Source: Parapedobacter sp964613725
GTDB taxonomy: Bacteria > Bacteroidota > Bacteroidia > Sphingobacteriales > Sphingobacteriaceae
NCBI GenBank assembly: GCA_964613725.1
Contig: CAZTJY010000001.1
Coordinates: forward strand, 1 to 64,000
Reading direction: 5' to 3'
DNA length: 64,000 nt
Shown here piece by piece: positions 51,717 to 61,943 of the stretch. A program made the position numbers and the translations under genes. Within the stretch, counting starts at the first letter, position 1. The number at the start of each line of letters is the position of its first letter. The notes beneath the pieces are model-generated. The model ran no database searches, had not been told where the DNA came from, and worked only from the letters and a program-made list of their open reading frames with translations.

Positions 51717-53327
51717 ATGGAAAAAACCATGAAACGAATCTATACATTGTTAGCAGTAGCTGCGCTATATGCCAGTGCCTGCTCCGAAGCCTTAGTATTT
51801 CCCGAACTCGCTACGCCACCCATTCCCGAAGCAACAGATGCGGAGGCTAAACTCTTATGGATTGGCCCTGCTTACAAGGTGGCGTTACATACGGCGCTGG
51901 AAGACCCGGAAGGGATAACAACGGTCAGGATAACCAATAAAGTATGGCAGCTTGACACATCGATTACGTTAAACCAACCCCATTCGTACGAACTAATAGA
52001 CACCTTTTTGGTACCCAAGGACGTGAATCCGACGAAGCATGTCATCGAGCTGACAACAACGAATAGCAAAGGTGGGATAGCCATCATCAAAATCGACGTG
52101 TTGGATCTTACGGCCGAAAATCAGATACCCGGCTATGATCCAGACGAACTCCCCCCTATTATTGACGTGACTAAGCCGACACTTACTAAATTCTTGGGTT
52201 TCGGAAACGAGCCGATCAGCATCGACGTTGAAGCGACGGTAAGCGATGAAGCCATCGCCACCGTTGAAGTCCGCGTATGGGGCGAGACCGTAAGCGGGCA
52301 GCCTGTGCTGATGGAAGAAGTAATCAACTTGGAAGACGAAATTGATCATGTTGAATACCATTACGCTAACACGTTCGAGCTACCTATCGATGAGCCCGGA
52401 CGCTACCAATATGTGGTGCGGGCACTTGACGTCTCGGGCAACCGCGCTGTAAAAGGCGGCAATATTTCCATCGGTTTCGTCGACCGGCTCTACCTGTCAG
52501 ACGCCGAAAACGAAGACGAAGTATTAAACCAAGGATACGACCACATGGGAGGGTGCCGCGGTATCGGCACCATCATGTCCATGCAACGCCAAGGGACGAA
52601 TGTATTTGTCGCTGACATCTACTATCCTAGCCAACCTACCGACAACATTCGCTTCGTGGCATTCTTAGATAACGACAAACCGTTCCTGAATAGTGGTGGC
52701 AACCAAGCCCAGATCAATTACTCCCTCACCGGTGAGAATGTCGTGGCGATGACAGCGCTGACACCCGGTAAGTTGACCAGTAATCTTTCGGAAGCGTCGT
52801 TCAAACTTCCCGTTTCACAAAGCGGATACTATCGGGTAACCGTCAATATGAGCACGCGAGAAGTACAGGCAACATCTATTTCACCCACCATCAATGCATC
52901 CGACCAAGTGAAATACCCGGGTTGGTCGGCCGATACCCCATGGCCTTATATCGCGGTCACCGGTAATACAGTCGACGGAGGCGGTGGCGGATGGACGGAA
53001 ACGGCTACATCGCCGCAACTCACATTGGAAGAGGGTACACGATATCGGTATTCGGGTACATTCCGTACGAATGGTGGTTCAGCCAATATGAGCTTAAATG
53101 CGCCATTAAGCGCCAATGACGACGTATGGGGCAAAGGATGGTTTCGCTTGGAGTCGGCACGGGCAAATATGGTCGACGATTACGGTGACCTCATCACCAA
53201 GGTTGCACCAATAGGCCCCAGTACCGGCGGTGCCAATTGGGGTTTTTCGACAGCTCCTGCTGGAACCTATAAAGCAACCTATGACCTTGCGTTGAACAGG
53301 TTTCGAATTGTGCGGATAGGTAATTGA
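51717..53327 (+). CDS. SusE/SusF-like surface glycan-binding lipoprotein
   Basis: 536 residues (532 from the ATG at 51729), with a lipobox (YASAC, Cys22). Two Ig-like domains (about 35-135 and 145-265) are followed by two beta-sandwich domains like those of SusE/SusF (about 270-400, GTNVFVADIYYP and SGYYRVTVNMSTREVQAT; and about 410-536, with a GGGGGW turn and TYKATYDLALNRFRI at the end). It is expected on the outer surface, holding glycan near the SusCD complexes. Its place right after the second SusD agrees. Confidence 0.82.
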   Translation: MEKTMKRIYTLLAVAALYASACSEALVFPELATPPIPEATDAEAKLLWIGPAYKVALHTALEDPEGITTVRITNKVWQLDTSITLNQPHSYELIDTFLVPKDVNPTKHVIELTTTNSKGGIAIIKIDVLDLTAENQIPGYDPDELPPIIDVTKPTLTKFLGFGNEPISIDVEATVSDEAIATVEVRVWGETVSGQPVLMEEVINLEDEIDHVEYHYANTFELPIDEPGRYQYVVRALDVSGNRAVKGGNISIGFVDRLYLSDAENEDEVLNQGYDHMGGCRGIGTIMSMQRQGTNVFVADIYYPSQPTDNIRFVAFLDNDKPFLNSGGNQAQINYSLTGENVVAMTALTPGKLTSNLSEASFKLPVSQSGYYRVTVNMSTREVQATSISPTINASDQVKYPGWSADTPWPYIAVTGNTVDGGGGGWTETATSPQLTLEEGTRYRYSGTFRTNGGSANMSLNAPLSANDDVWGKGWFRLESARANMVDDYGDLITKVAPIGPSTGGANWGFSTAPAGTYKATYDLALNRFRIVRIGN

Positions 53328-53334
53328 CAATTTT

Positions 53335-54945
53335 ATGAGAAATCGAATAAATTCAGCTTTTATTTTAATTTTATGCCTTTCAAGTATGGTCATCTGCACG
53401 GCAGTTGCAGTGGCCTGCGACAAACCAAAAAATCACCACCAAGAAAAGGAACAAGTAGTCATTACATTGAACATCGATGACGAGGCACAAACCATCCACA
53501 GTTTCGGTGCTTCCGATTGTTGGACCACTAAATTTGTGGGAACATGGAGCGATGAATCCAAAAAAAATCAGGTGGCCGACTACCTGTTCAGTACCGACAC
53601 ACTGGACAACGGAAGCCCAAAGGGCATCGGACTGACCCTATGGCGCTTTAATATCGGTGGTGGTAGCTGGGAGCAAGGGGAAGACAGCGGTATTACCGAT
53701 GAATGGCGCCGCGAGGAATGTTTCCTGAGCAGCGACGGCACGTACAACTGGAACCGGCAGGCTGGTCAACAGTGGTTTTTGCAAGCCGCACGGCAACGAA
53801 ATGTACCCTATACATTAGGATTTTCACTGACTGCCCCCGTGCAAATGACACGCAACGGAAAGGCTTTCCATGGTGGCCAAACCCCTGACCTTAACATTGA
53901 AGAGGGGCGCATGCCTAGCTATGCCGACTTTCTAGCTCAGGTCGCCAAACATTTCGATTTCGATTACTTAAGCCCGATCAACGAGCCACAATGGCGATGG
54001 GGTAGCGGCGATAAATCCAGCCAAGAAGGCACACAAGCACTCAATAGCGATGTGGCGGAATTGACAAGACTTCTATCGCCTAGATTAAAAGGGACAGACA
54101 TCGAGATTGTCGTTGGTGAAGCTGGGCAGTGGGATTACCTATTTAGTAAAAACGAAGATGGCCACGGTAATCAAATCACCGAATTTTTCTCGTCCTCATC
54201 ATCAAACTACTTGGGCGATGTGCCGCATGTAGCACCCATTATCTCGGGGCACAGCTACTTCTCCACCTGCCCGGTCAACACGTTGATCAACACGCGGCAA
54301 TTAGTCGCCGAAGAGATAAAACGTGTATCACCTGCATTGGAAGTTTGGCAAACCGAATTTGGCATATTGGGGAACATCTGTGACCGTTATCGTGGAGCGC
54401 CTAGGCGAACAGATATCGACTATGGATTATATGTGGCTACAGTCATCCATCACGACCTGTGTATTGCCAACGTAAGCTCGTGGCACTGGTGGTTGGCCGT
54501 CAGTCCCTACGATTACAGCGATGCATTGGTCTACATCAACTCATCAACTGGCAATATCAATCCGAGTGCCGTAAAACACGACGGCGAAATATTGGATTCA
54601 AAACAATTGTGGGCCTTGGGTAATTATGCACGTTTCATCCGACCCGGCATGGTCCGGATAGGGACGGAAGTGACAGGAATTTACAGTTCGCAAACAGCTG
54701 CGGAAAAACTGATGGTTTCGGCTTATAAGGATGTTGACCAAGGAAGAGTGGTCGTTGTCGTGATAAACCCCGAAGGCACTTCTAAAGGGCTGTCTGTCCA
54801 AGATGGCGAGGGTAACCCGTTGCTTGCGCACCGTCGATGGAACGCCTACATCACCGATAGGAACCGTAACCTTGAAAAGGCAACTGTAGACGTCGATGGA
54901 TGGGTAGTGCCTCCATATTCGATTACGACATTGGTGACTTTTTGA
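53335..54945 (+). CDS. glycoside hydrolase family 30 protein
   Basis: 536 residues with a signal peptide or lipobox (VAVAC, Cys28). The TIM barrel has the GH30 features FGASDCWTTKFVG (57-69), acid/base Glu217 in SPINEPQW, and nucleophile Glu341 in VWQTEFGI; the C-terminal beta domain (about 440-536) is the usual GH30 side sandwich. GH30 enzymes cut beta-1,6-glucan, beta-1,6-galactan, glucuronoxylan or fucosides; the subfamily cannot be told by eye. It is the first enzyme of the operon. Confidence 0.88.
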   Translation: MRNRINSAFILILCLSSMVICTAVAVACDKPKNHHQEKEQVVITLNIDDEAQTIHSFGASDCWTTKFVGTWSDESKKNQVADYLFSTDTLDNGSPKGIGLTLWRFNIGGGSWEQGEDSGITDEWRREECFLSSDGTYNWNRQAGQQWFLQAARQRNVPYTLGFSLTAPVQMTRNGKAFHGGQTPDLNIEEGRMPSYADFLAQVAKHFDFDYLSPINEPQWRWGSGDKSSQEGTQALNSDVAELTRLLSPRLKGTDIEIVVGEAGQWDYLFSKNEDGHGNQITEFFSSSSSNYLGDVPHVAPIISGHSYFSTCPVNTLINTRQLVAEEIKRVSPALEVWQTEFGILGNICDRYRGAPRRTDIDYGLYVATVIHHDLCIANVSSWHWWLAVSPYDYSDALVYINSSTGNINPSAVKHDGEILDSKQLWALGNYARFIRPGMVRIGTEVTGIYSSQTAAEKLMVSAYKDVDQGRVVVVVINPEGTSKGLSVQDGEGNPLLAHRRWNAYITDRNRNLEKATVDVDGWVVPPYSITTLVTF

Positions 54946-54980
54946 ATCTAAATATATTTGCAGAATCCATACCTTTTTTC

Positions 54981-57764
54981 ATGAACAAAAAAACAAGTTT
55001 TCTTTCCATAGGCTTCCTTACGCTACTCACAACCGTTCTTCATGCCCAGTCGCAACAAGTGGGCAGTAAACATGCGTCAATGCCGATCTCGCTGCACGGT
55101 ATCTGGAACTTCAAACTCGATCCATTCGACACGGGCGTTAATAGCAACGGCGTCCAATTGCTCCCTCAATTACCAGAAACCATTATGCTACCGGGCTCTA
55201 CTGATGAAGGGGGGAAAGGCATAAGGACTCAAGGCATGACATCCATTCGGCTAACGCGTGCTTTTGAGTATAAAGGAGCCGCTTGGTATGAAAAAGAAAT
55301 CTATATTCCGTCCAAATGGCAAGGTAAAGTCGTCAAGCTATTTCTCGAGCGAGCCCATTGGGAGACTCAAGTATGGGTAAACGGCCGCAATGTGGGCCGG
55401 AGGGAGAGCCTCTCGGTGCCGCACCTTTACGATATCACTGCCCAAGCAAAACCAGGCACGAAAAACAAAATCCGAATACGCGTCGATAATCAATCGATAT
55501 ACAATCTCGAATACGCACATGCAGTTAGCGCAGAAACTCAAACCAATTGGAACGGCATCATTGGTGATATGCACATCCAAGCCTTTGACAAAGTGCATAT
55601 TGAAGATGTACAGGTATACCCCGATGGAGCAACCAAAACAGCCAACGTAAAGCTAAGCATCCGAAATGCAACGGGTAACGCGGTAACTGGTACACTTCAT
55701 TTTTCGGGTCACACCACGAACAATGCACAACCATTGAATATCCCTCGGAAAGACACGCATTTCAGCAGCAAGGATTCAGTTATTATCGTCGAGACCGAGC
55801 TTCCCTTAGGGCCGGAAATCCAACGCTGGGATGAATTCAATCCCTATAAATACCAGTTACTAGTCGGTCTAACGGCCAGAGACGATTCGGCCAACTACAG
55901 CGATATGCAGGAGGCGACATTTGGCGTTCGCGAACTAAGTACACAGGGCACTCAATTCCTGTTTAATGGGCGGCCGACATTCATTCGGGCAACCGTCAAC
56001 TGTGCCGAATTTCCATTGACTGGCTATCCGCCCACCGATGTAGAGGAGTGGCTACGGATACTGGGTACATGCAAAGCATACGGACTGAACGGGATGCGTT
56101 TCCATACATGGTGTCCGCCGAGAGCGGCATTTGAAGCGGCAGATCAATTGGGCATGTACCTCCAAGTAGAGAATCCAGATTGGCGGTTTACAGTAGGTAA
56201 GGATACGGCCGTAAACCGCTTCATGAAGGAAGAGGCGGAAAGAATCTTAGCAATGTACGGCAATCACCCTTCCTTTGTGATGTTCTGCGAAGGCAACGAA
56301 ATGGTGGGACCGACGGTCAGGGAGTTCTTGAGCAGCCAAGTCTCGCATTGGGAAGAAATAGACCCTCGGCGCCTTTATACAGGAAGCGCGGCTTATCCGC
56401 AAGTACCCGAAAGCCAATACCATGTGCTCTACGGTGCGCGGCCACACAGGTGGAAGGAAGGCCTTAAAAGCCGCTTCAACGTGGCCCCGCTAAACACGCA
56501 GTATGATTATTCCGACTATGTGACCAAATACGATGTGCCTATCATTACTCATGAAGTTGGGCAATGGTGCGTGTACCCCAATTTTGATGAAATCGCCAAA
56601 TATAAAGGGGTACTCAAACCCTATAACTATGAATTGTTCAGGGAGTTGCTCCGCGACCGGAACATGCTGGACCAAGCCGAGCAGTTCACGATGGCCTCTG
56701 GCAAGTTTCATGTCATTCTCAAAAAAGAAGAAGTCGAATCTTATTTGCGTACGCCCGGGTTCGGTGGATATCACATGCTGCAACTCAATGATTTCCCAGG
56801 GCAAGGTACGGCACCTGTCGGCGTGGTCGACATCTTCTGGGACCCGAAGCCTTATGTAACAGCGGAAGAGTTCAGCACATTCCAAGCTGCCCATGTACCG
56901 TTACTTCGCACGGAATCATTCACCTGGACCAATGACCAGACTTTTACAGCGCAGGTCCAATTTGCTAACTTCGGCGAAACAGACCTTGTGGACGCGATGG
57001 TACAATGGACACTGAATTATCCCGACGGCACCCCCTATGCAAAGGGTAATTTCCCACGTACAAGTATACCGATTGGCAGTCCGAATGACATTGGGGAACT
57101 TGCCATTCCGCTGAATGGGGTTGACCGCGCTGTCCGATTACAGCTACATGTGCAAGTCGAAGGCGCCGATTATCGAAACCAGTGGAATATTTGGGTATAC
57201 CCCAAACAATTGGACGATGTGAGCCATCAATCCTTCCGGATTGCGTACACATGGGATAAAAAAACAAAAGCGTACCTAAAGAAAGGTGAAACGGTACTCC
57301 TATTGGCTGATACTGCCGCTATCGCTGGCAATGCCGATCCCGTGTTCTCCGGTATATCGTGGAATACCGTATGGTCGGGTATGCCGCCCAACCTGTTAGG
57401 TATACTGTGTAATCCGATGCACCCCGCGTTGACCCACTTCCCTACCGAACAACATTCCAATTGGCAATGGTGGGACGCAGTACGGCACTCGAAACCCATG
57501 CTGTTGGACCATACGCCCTTTGGATTCAAGCCTATCGTGCAAATGATTCCCGATTGGAACAATCCACGGAAAATCGGGCTTATATTCGAGGCAAAAGTGG
57601 GCAATGGCAACCTGGTTGTGAGTGCAGTAGATCTAGTCAATAACCTCGATCAGCGGCCCGTAGCGCGGCAACTACTGCATAGTTTAGAGCGCTATGTAGC
57701 AAGTGGTGCGTGTACGCCTACAGACGAATTGACCGTGGATATGATTGACCAACTATTTAATTAA
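54981..57764 (+). CDS. glycoside hydrolase family 2 protein
   Basis: 927 residues from ATG 54981, signal peptide ending near residue 23 (LHAQ). The sugar-binding domain (about 37-200: GAAWYEKEIYIP, ERAHWETQVWVNG, TNWNGIIGDM) and Ig-like domain precede a TIM barrel with the acid/base Glu440 in FCEGNEMVG and nucleophile Glu525 in ITHEVGQWC. About 250 extra C-terminal residues follow. GH2 members are beta-galactosidases, mannosidases or glucuronidases; beta-glucuronidase or galactosidase fits the uronic-acid PUL best. It overlaps no gene; the SGNH gene starts 4 nt later. Confidence 0.9.
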   Translation: MNKKTSFLSIGFLTLLTTVLHAQSQQVGSKHASMPISLHGIWNFKLDPFDTGVNSNGVQLLPQLPETIMLPGSTDEGGKGIRTQGMTSIRLTRAFEYKGAAWYEKEIYIPSKWQGKVVKLFLERAHWETQVWVNGRNVGRRESLSVPHLYDITAQAKPGTKNKIRIRVDNQSIYNLEYAHAVSAETQTNWNGIIGDMHIQAFDKVHIEDVQVYPDGATKTANVKLSIRNATGNAVTGTLHFSGHTTNNAQPLNIPRKDTHFSSKDSVIIVETELPLGPEIQRWDEFNPYKYQLLVGLTARDDSANYSDMQEATFGVRELSTQGTQFLFNGRPTFIRATVNCAEFPLTGYPPTDVEEWLRILGTCKAYGLNGMRFHTWCPPRAAFEAADQLGMYLQVENPDWRFTVGKDTAVNRFMKEEAERILAMYGNHPSFVMFCEGNEMVGPTVREFLSSQVSHWEEIDPRRLYTGSAAYPQVPESQYHVLYGARPHRWKEGLKSRFNVAPLNTQYDYSDYVTKYDVPIITHEVGQWCVYPNFDEIAKYKGVLKPYNYELFRELLRDRNMLDQAEQFTMASGKFHVILKKEEVESYLRTPGFGGYHMLQLNDFPGQGTAPVGVVDIFWDPKPYVTAEEFSTFQAAHVPLLRTESFTWTNDQTFTAQVQFANFGETDLVDAMVQWTLNYPDGTPYAKGNFPRTSIPIGSPNDIGELAIPLNGVDRAVRLQLHVQVEGADYRNQWNIWVYPKQLDDVSHQSFRIAYTWDKKTKAYLKKGETVLLLADTAAIAGNADPVFSGISWNTVWSGMPPNLLGILCNPMHPALTHFPTEQHSNWQWWDAVRHSKPMLLDHTPFGFKPIVQMIPDWNNPRKIGLIFEAKVGNGNLVVSAVDLVNNLDQRPVARQLLHSLERYVASGACTPTDELTVDMIDQLFN

Positions 57765-57768
57765 AAAC

Positions 57769-58482
57769 ATGTTTACTATCGTATACAGAATCACACTGCT
57801 ACACATCTTGCTGCTTCCATCATTGACTGCACGCTCACAAGCTGACCCAACGGTATATTTAACCGATATCAAAACACAGTTGATGGTGAAATGGCCTCAT
57901 AATCGTACCATTAATCTGGTGTTCCACGGCCATTCGGTACCTACAGGATACTTCAACACACCAAATGTTCGAACATTAGATGCATATCCCCATCAATTAC
58001 TTGAGCAGTTGAAGAAAAAATACCCCTATGCAGTCATCAACACCATAACGACGTCAATTGGTGGTGAGAACGCCGAACAAGGAGCTAGACGATTCACCAA
58101 GGACGTGTTGGTGCATAAACCCGATGTTTTATTCATAGATTATGCATTAAATGACCGTCAGATTGGGTTAACGCGTGCGAGGAAAGCAACCGAAAAAATG
58201 GTAAAAAAAGCAGTCAAGAGGGGCATCAAGGTGATTTTATTGACGCCTTCGCCTGATTTGGCCACTAATTGGACGCACCCAGGCAATGAACTAGCAGCCC
58301 ACAGGATCCAACTTATTGAACTTGCTACCACCTATGGAGTTGGTATTATCGATATTTATGGCAGCTTTAAGGACATGGCCGAAAATCACATAGATGTCAA
58401 AGGGTATATGGCTCAATCCAACCACCCCAACCGGGAAGGGCATCGCATCATTGCCCAAGCGCTCCTTGAATTTTTTGAATAG
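57769..58482 (+). CDS. SGNH-fold hydrolase (probable carbohydrate esterase)
   Basis: 237 residues with a signal peptide (about 1-24). Block I reads GHSV (54-57) instead of GDS, with Ser56 kept; block II has Gly98 in SIGGENAEQG, block III has Asn128 in YALNDR, and block V has SNHPNREGH, where the Asp three residues before the catalytic His is replaced by Gln. So the Ser, Gly, Asn and His are all present but the Asp partners differ, as in some PUL-linked SGNH groups. Likely a deacetylase acting on the glycan. Confidence 0.82.
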   Translation: MFTIVYRITLLHILLLPSLTARSQADPTVYLTDIKTQLMVKWPHNRTINLVFHGHSVPTGYFNTPNVRTLDAYPHQLLEQLKKKYPYAVINTITTSIGGENAEQGARRFTKDVLVHKPDVLFIDYALNDRQIGLTRARKATEKMVKKAVKRGIKVILLTPSPDLATNWTHPGNELAAHRIQLIELATTYGVGIIDIYGSFKDMAENHIDVKGYMAQSNHPNREGHRIIAQALLEFFE

Positions 58483-58514
58483 TTTAATTTATATTTATAC
58501 TCAAGCCGATCAAT

Positions 58515-59804
58515 ATGTTTAATCTGAAATCCACACTGCTCATTTGCCTTACCTGCCACGTAATGGTCAATAATATACATGCACAGCCCTGTATCAAACA
58601 AACATTGAAGCCCGATCAACGGCTGCTCCATCAAATTGAAGGGTACCTCGACGAGTCCGTAACACAGTACAAATACCTGATGGAACTATTGCCTGATGGA
58701 CAATTACCGCGGACTTATGAAAACGGACAACTGCTCACCACCAGCCCTTATGGGTGGGTAAGTGGCTTTTACCCCGGCACCCTATTGTATTTATATGAAT
58801 TCGCTGCCGACAGCACATTATTGAATGAGATACATAAGTACCTAAACGTACTTGAGCCATTGCAAATGGTGACGAATCACCACGATCTGGGTTTCATGAT
58901 GTATTGTAGCTTCGGCAACGCCTATCGTTTATTCCACGAGCCCCGGCACCGAGATATACTGGCCCAGTCGGCCCAGTCGTTAGCCAGTAGGTTCTACCCT
59001 TCAGTCGGCTCCATCAAATCGTGGGAGAAAGTGAAATCGCTCGATGGGACACATACATTGGAATTTCCGGTGATTATTGATAACATGATGAACCTGGAGC
59101 TGCTGTTTTTTGCATCGAAGATTACCAATGACCCCCGCTTCCGCGAAATCGCAATATCCCATGCCGAAAACACGATACGTGACCACCTCCGACCGGATTA
59201 CAGCAGTTACCATGTGGTTAACTATGACGTAGCGACGGGAAAGGTACTAAGCCGGGAGACACAGCAAGGTTATGCGCACAACTCGGCGTGGTCGCGCGGG
59301 CAAGCGTGGGGTATTTATGGTTTCACTATGACCTACCGCGAAACCGCGAAGAAGAAATACTTAAAAGTGGCACAAAAAATGGCAGACTATTTCATTAACC
59401 ACGAAAATCTGCCCGAAGACAAAATTCCGTATTGGGATTTCCACGCCGAGCAACCTGGATACACACCGCCTCAGGGCTACAATCCGGGCCAGTATGAAGC
59501 GGTGCCGCGCGACGCGTCTGCGGCTGCGATCGTGGCTTCCGCGCTGATCGAACTCGCCTCATATGTCGATAAAAAAACGAGCAAAAAATACCTCGGCACC
59601 GCTGAGCAAATATTGCAATCCCTATCCGCTCCATCTTACCGGGCTGCGGCCGGTACCAACGGAGGCTTCTTATTGCAGCACAGCTCGGGGGGAGTACCAG
59701 GCAATATCGAAGTAGACGTACCGCTCAGCTATGCAGATTACTATTATGTAGAAGCCCTGATGCGGTATCGGAAACTTGGAAATAAACGAAAAATTGACCA
59801 ATAA
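58515..59804 (+). CDS. unsaturated glucuronyl hydrolase (GH88)
   Basis: 429 residues with a signal peptide (about 1-23). The (alpha/alpha)6 barrel carries both catalytic-type aspartates, Asp124 in NHHDLGFMM and Asp189 in IIDNMMNLEL, about the distance seen in characterised GH88 enzymes. HNSAWSRGQAWGIYGF is a further family motif. It removes the unsaturated 4,5-uronic acid left at the non-reducing end by a lyase, by hydration of the double bond. The PL8 gene is 15 nt downstream, which supports a shared pathway. Confidence 0.93.
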   Translation: MFNLKSTLLICLTCHVMVNNIHAQPCIKQTLKPDQRLLHQIEGYLDESVTQYKYLMELLPDGQLPRTYENGQLLTTSPYGWVSGFYPGTLLYLYEFAADSTLLNEIHKYLNVLEPLQMVTNHHDLGFMMYCSFGNAYRLFHEPRHRDILAQSAQSLASRFYPSVGSIKSWEKVKSLDGTHTLEFPVIIDNMMNLELLFFASKITNDPRFREIAISHAENTIRDHLRPDYSSYHVVNYDVATGKVLSRETQQGYAHNSAWSRGQAWGIYGFTMTYRETAKKKYLKVAQKMADYFINHENLPEDKIPYWDFHAEQPGYTPPQGYNPGQYEAVPRDASAAAIVASALIELASYVDKKTSKKYLGTAEQILQSLSAPSYRAAAGTNGGFLLQHSSGGVPGNIEVDVPLSYADYYYVEALMRYRKLGNKRKIDQ

Positions 59805-59819
59805 TTGTAGGGAGGAACC

Positions 59820-61835
59820 GTGATGAAAATAGCGATGATTATCGCATTCCAGGTGCTTCTGCACCTTACCGTTTCAGCGCAAGCCGACCTGCTGTTAAAT
59901 CGCTACCATGACTTTCTGTTGCGGACAGCCAAAACACCACCCATAGAGACAGCCGATTGGGCCCACACATTGCTTCCAACCGGACGATGGCCAGACATCG
60001 ATTATAACAATGCCGATCTATCAAAATGGAAAGCGCCGCAACACTTGCAACGGTTGGTCAATATGGCGTTATTGTGGACCGATTCGACTTCTGCGCAATT
60101 CCATGATGAGAAACTGTGGACCGCCATCAATAGTGCGCTCGATCACTGGCTGGTCCATAGGTACCAAAGTGCTAACTGGTGGTTCAATGAAATTGGGATA
60201 CCCCAATACATGCGCGATATCATCATCTTACTCCGCCAGGACCTCACGCCCGACCGACTCGAACAGTCGCTTGAGGTGATGGCGCAATTGCGGGTTCACG
60301 ACGATTATCTCGCCGGCAACCTCGTATGGTGTGCAGACTTGGGACTCCATTACGGTGCGTTAACCGGTGATGAACAACTGATGAGGCACTGCCGTAACTT
60401 GATTGTTAATGAAATTAATATCACCGATAGTGAGGGAATATGGCCAGACTATAGTTTTCAACAGCACGGCCGGCGATTGCAAATGTACCAATATGGGAAA
60501 GCATTCCTTTGGGAAAGCGTCCGTATTGCATGGCAATGCCGCGATACGCCCTTAGCATTCCCCAAAGTGAAAATAGATATCTTAACGGACTTCATCGTCG
60601 AGGGCTGGCAATGGATGGCTAGAGGTATACATACGGTTCCCGGCACCATGGACCGGTCAGCTTCCCGCATGGGCGAGTTGCGCAGTGTCGACCTCCGCCC
60701 ACTCATTCCTTTCGCTATGGAGTTAGCGCCTGACCGGGCCACTGCATTTATGCAACTGGAGTCGATACAAGACGGCCATGGCGCACTCAAGGGTTACCGG
60801 CATTACCCCTACGCCGATTTCACAGCATTCCATCGGCCAGGGTTCAGCTTTTTCCTCAAAACCATATCCGATCGTACACTTCCTACGGAATCTATAAACA
60901 AAGAAAACTTGCTAGGCAAACTCCTGCACAGTGGCGATGCCTACCTCATCCGAAACGGCGAAGAGTACTTTGACCTCCTTCCCCTTTGGGACTGGACGGC
61001 GTTACCGGGTGTGACCGCGTTTCGGGATGCGCATGCGGTCTCGCGTAAACCGTTCGTTGGCAGTGTGGATGATGGCACCTCCGGCTTTTCAGCAATGGAT
61101 TATATGCTTCAAGATGAGAGTGGCACGCAAACGCTTGCCGCCCGCAAAATATGGGCATGTCATGACGATTTGATCGTTTGCCTAATCTCGGGCCTCACTG
61201 GCGAAAATATCGAAGGAGAAGTTTATACCGCACTGGACCAATGCCGTTGGCAGGATGACGTTACGGTAAACCGACCAGGGAACATCGTGAAAGCGGGCAT
61301 CCACTCCCTCCACCACGTCAACTGGATACACCATGCCGGTTTTGCTTACATTCCATTATATCCGTCAGATTTCCAATTAAAGCTGCTCGAAGTCGCCGGC
61401 AAATGGACCACCATCAATAACGGGGGGAGTGAGGACGAATTGAATGACCGCATCTTCCTACCTATTATGCACCATAGCAAGCCGGATCGCTCGGTAGCAG
61501 GTTATGTGCTGGCGTTGGCCGAAACCCCCAAGCGGGCTGCACGACTAGCAAAAAAGTCCCGGTGGAAAATACTTAAAAACACAGCAGATTGCCAAGCTGT
61601 CCAATTTGCCGATAAAACGGTCATGGCTGCGTTCTATCGCTCAGGAAAACTTGAAATCGGGAAACGGGGATATATTGAAGTAAACCAACCGTGCTTGGTG
61701 ATGATGCATGGCAACGAACTGAATATCAGCGACCCGTCGCACAAAGGAATGCAAGTTGAAATCAACATCAACGGGTCGAAAACTACCATAGCTATGCCAG
61801 CGGATGGTATGGCAACCCGTTACGCTATAAAATGA
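59820..61835 (+). CDS. polysaccharide lyase family 8 protein
   Basis: 671 residues with a signal peptide (about 1-20). The N-terminal alpha barrel has NWWFNEIGIPQY (119-130), Asn167 in AGNLVW, His216 in YSFQQHG, Tyr225 in QYGKAF and Arg279 in MDRSASR. The spacing Asn-49-His-9-Tyr-54-Arg agrees closely with my memory of chondroitin AC lyase. C-terminal beta domains begin near WDWTALPGVT. It cuts uronic-acid linkages by beta-elimination. Substrates of PL8 are chondroitin, hyaluronan or xanthan; no sulfatase is near. It ends the first run of the PUL. Confidence 0.9.
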   Translation: MMKIAMIIAFQVLLHLTVSAQADLLLNRYHDFLLRTAKTPPIETADWAHTLLPTGRWPDIDYNNADLSKWKAPQHLQRLVNMALLWTDSTSAQFHDEKLWTAINSALDHWLVHRYQSANWWFNEIGIPQYMRDIIILLRQDLTPDRLEQSLEVMAQLRVHDDYLAGNLVWCADLGLHYGALTGDEQLMRHCRNLIVNEINITDSEGIWPDYSFQQHGRRLQMYQYGKAFLWESVRIAWQCRDTPLAFPKVKIDILTDFIVEGWQWMARGIHTVPGTMDRSASRMGELRSVDLRPLIPFAMELAPDRATAFMQLESIQDGHGALKGYRHYPYADFTAFHRPGFSFFLKTISDRTLPTESINKENLLGKLLHSGDAYLIRNGEEYFDLLPLWDWTALPGVTAFRDAHAVSRKPFVGSVDDGTSGFSAMDYMLQDESGTQTLAARKIWACHDDLIVCLISGLTGENIEGEVYTALDQCRWQDDVTVNRPGNIVKAGIHSLHHVNWIHHAGFAYIPLYPSDFQLKLLEVAGKWTTINNGGSEDELNDRIFLPIMHHSKPDRSVAGYVLALAETPKRAARLAKKSRWKILKNTADCQAVQFADKTVMAAFYRSGKLEIGKRGYIEVNQPCLVMMHGNELNISDPSHKGMQVEININGSKTTIAMPADGMATRYAIK

Positions 61836-61907
61836 ACGGCGTGCAACTATCATAAAATTGTCTAGGCATTTCCAAAGAATAGCTATTTTATGAAATCGTG
61901 CAAAGAC

Positions 61908-61915
61908 TAATTTTG
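61908..61915 (+). promoter_or_regulatory. -7 element for the sugar transporter
   Basis: TAATTTTG matches TAnnTTTG, 29 nt before the ATG at 61944. Together with the 96-nt gap after the PL8 gene it suggests a second transcript start inside the PUL. No clear -33 box. Confidence 0.4.
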
Positions 61916-61943
61916 GAAGATAGAAACATACGTGTATAAAACC

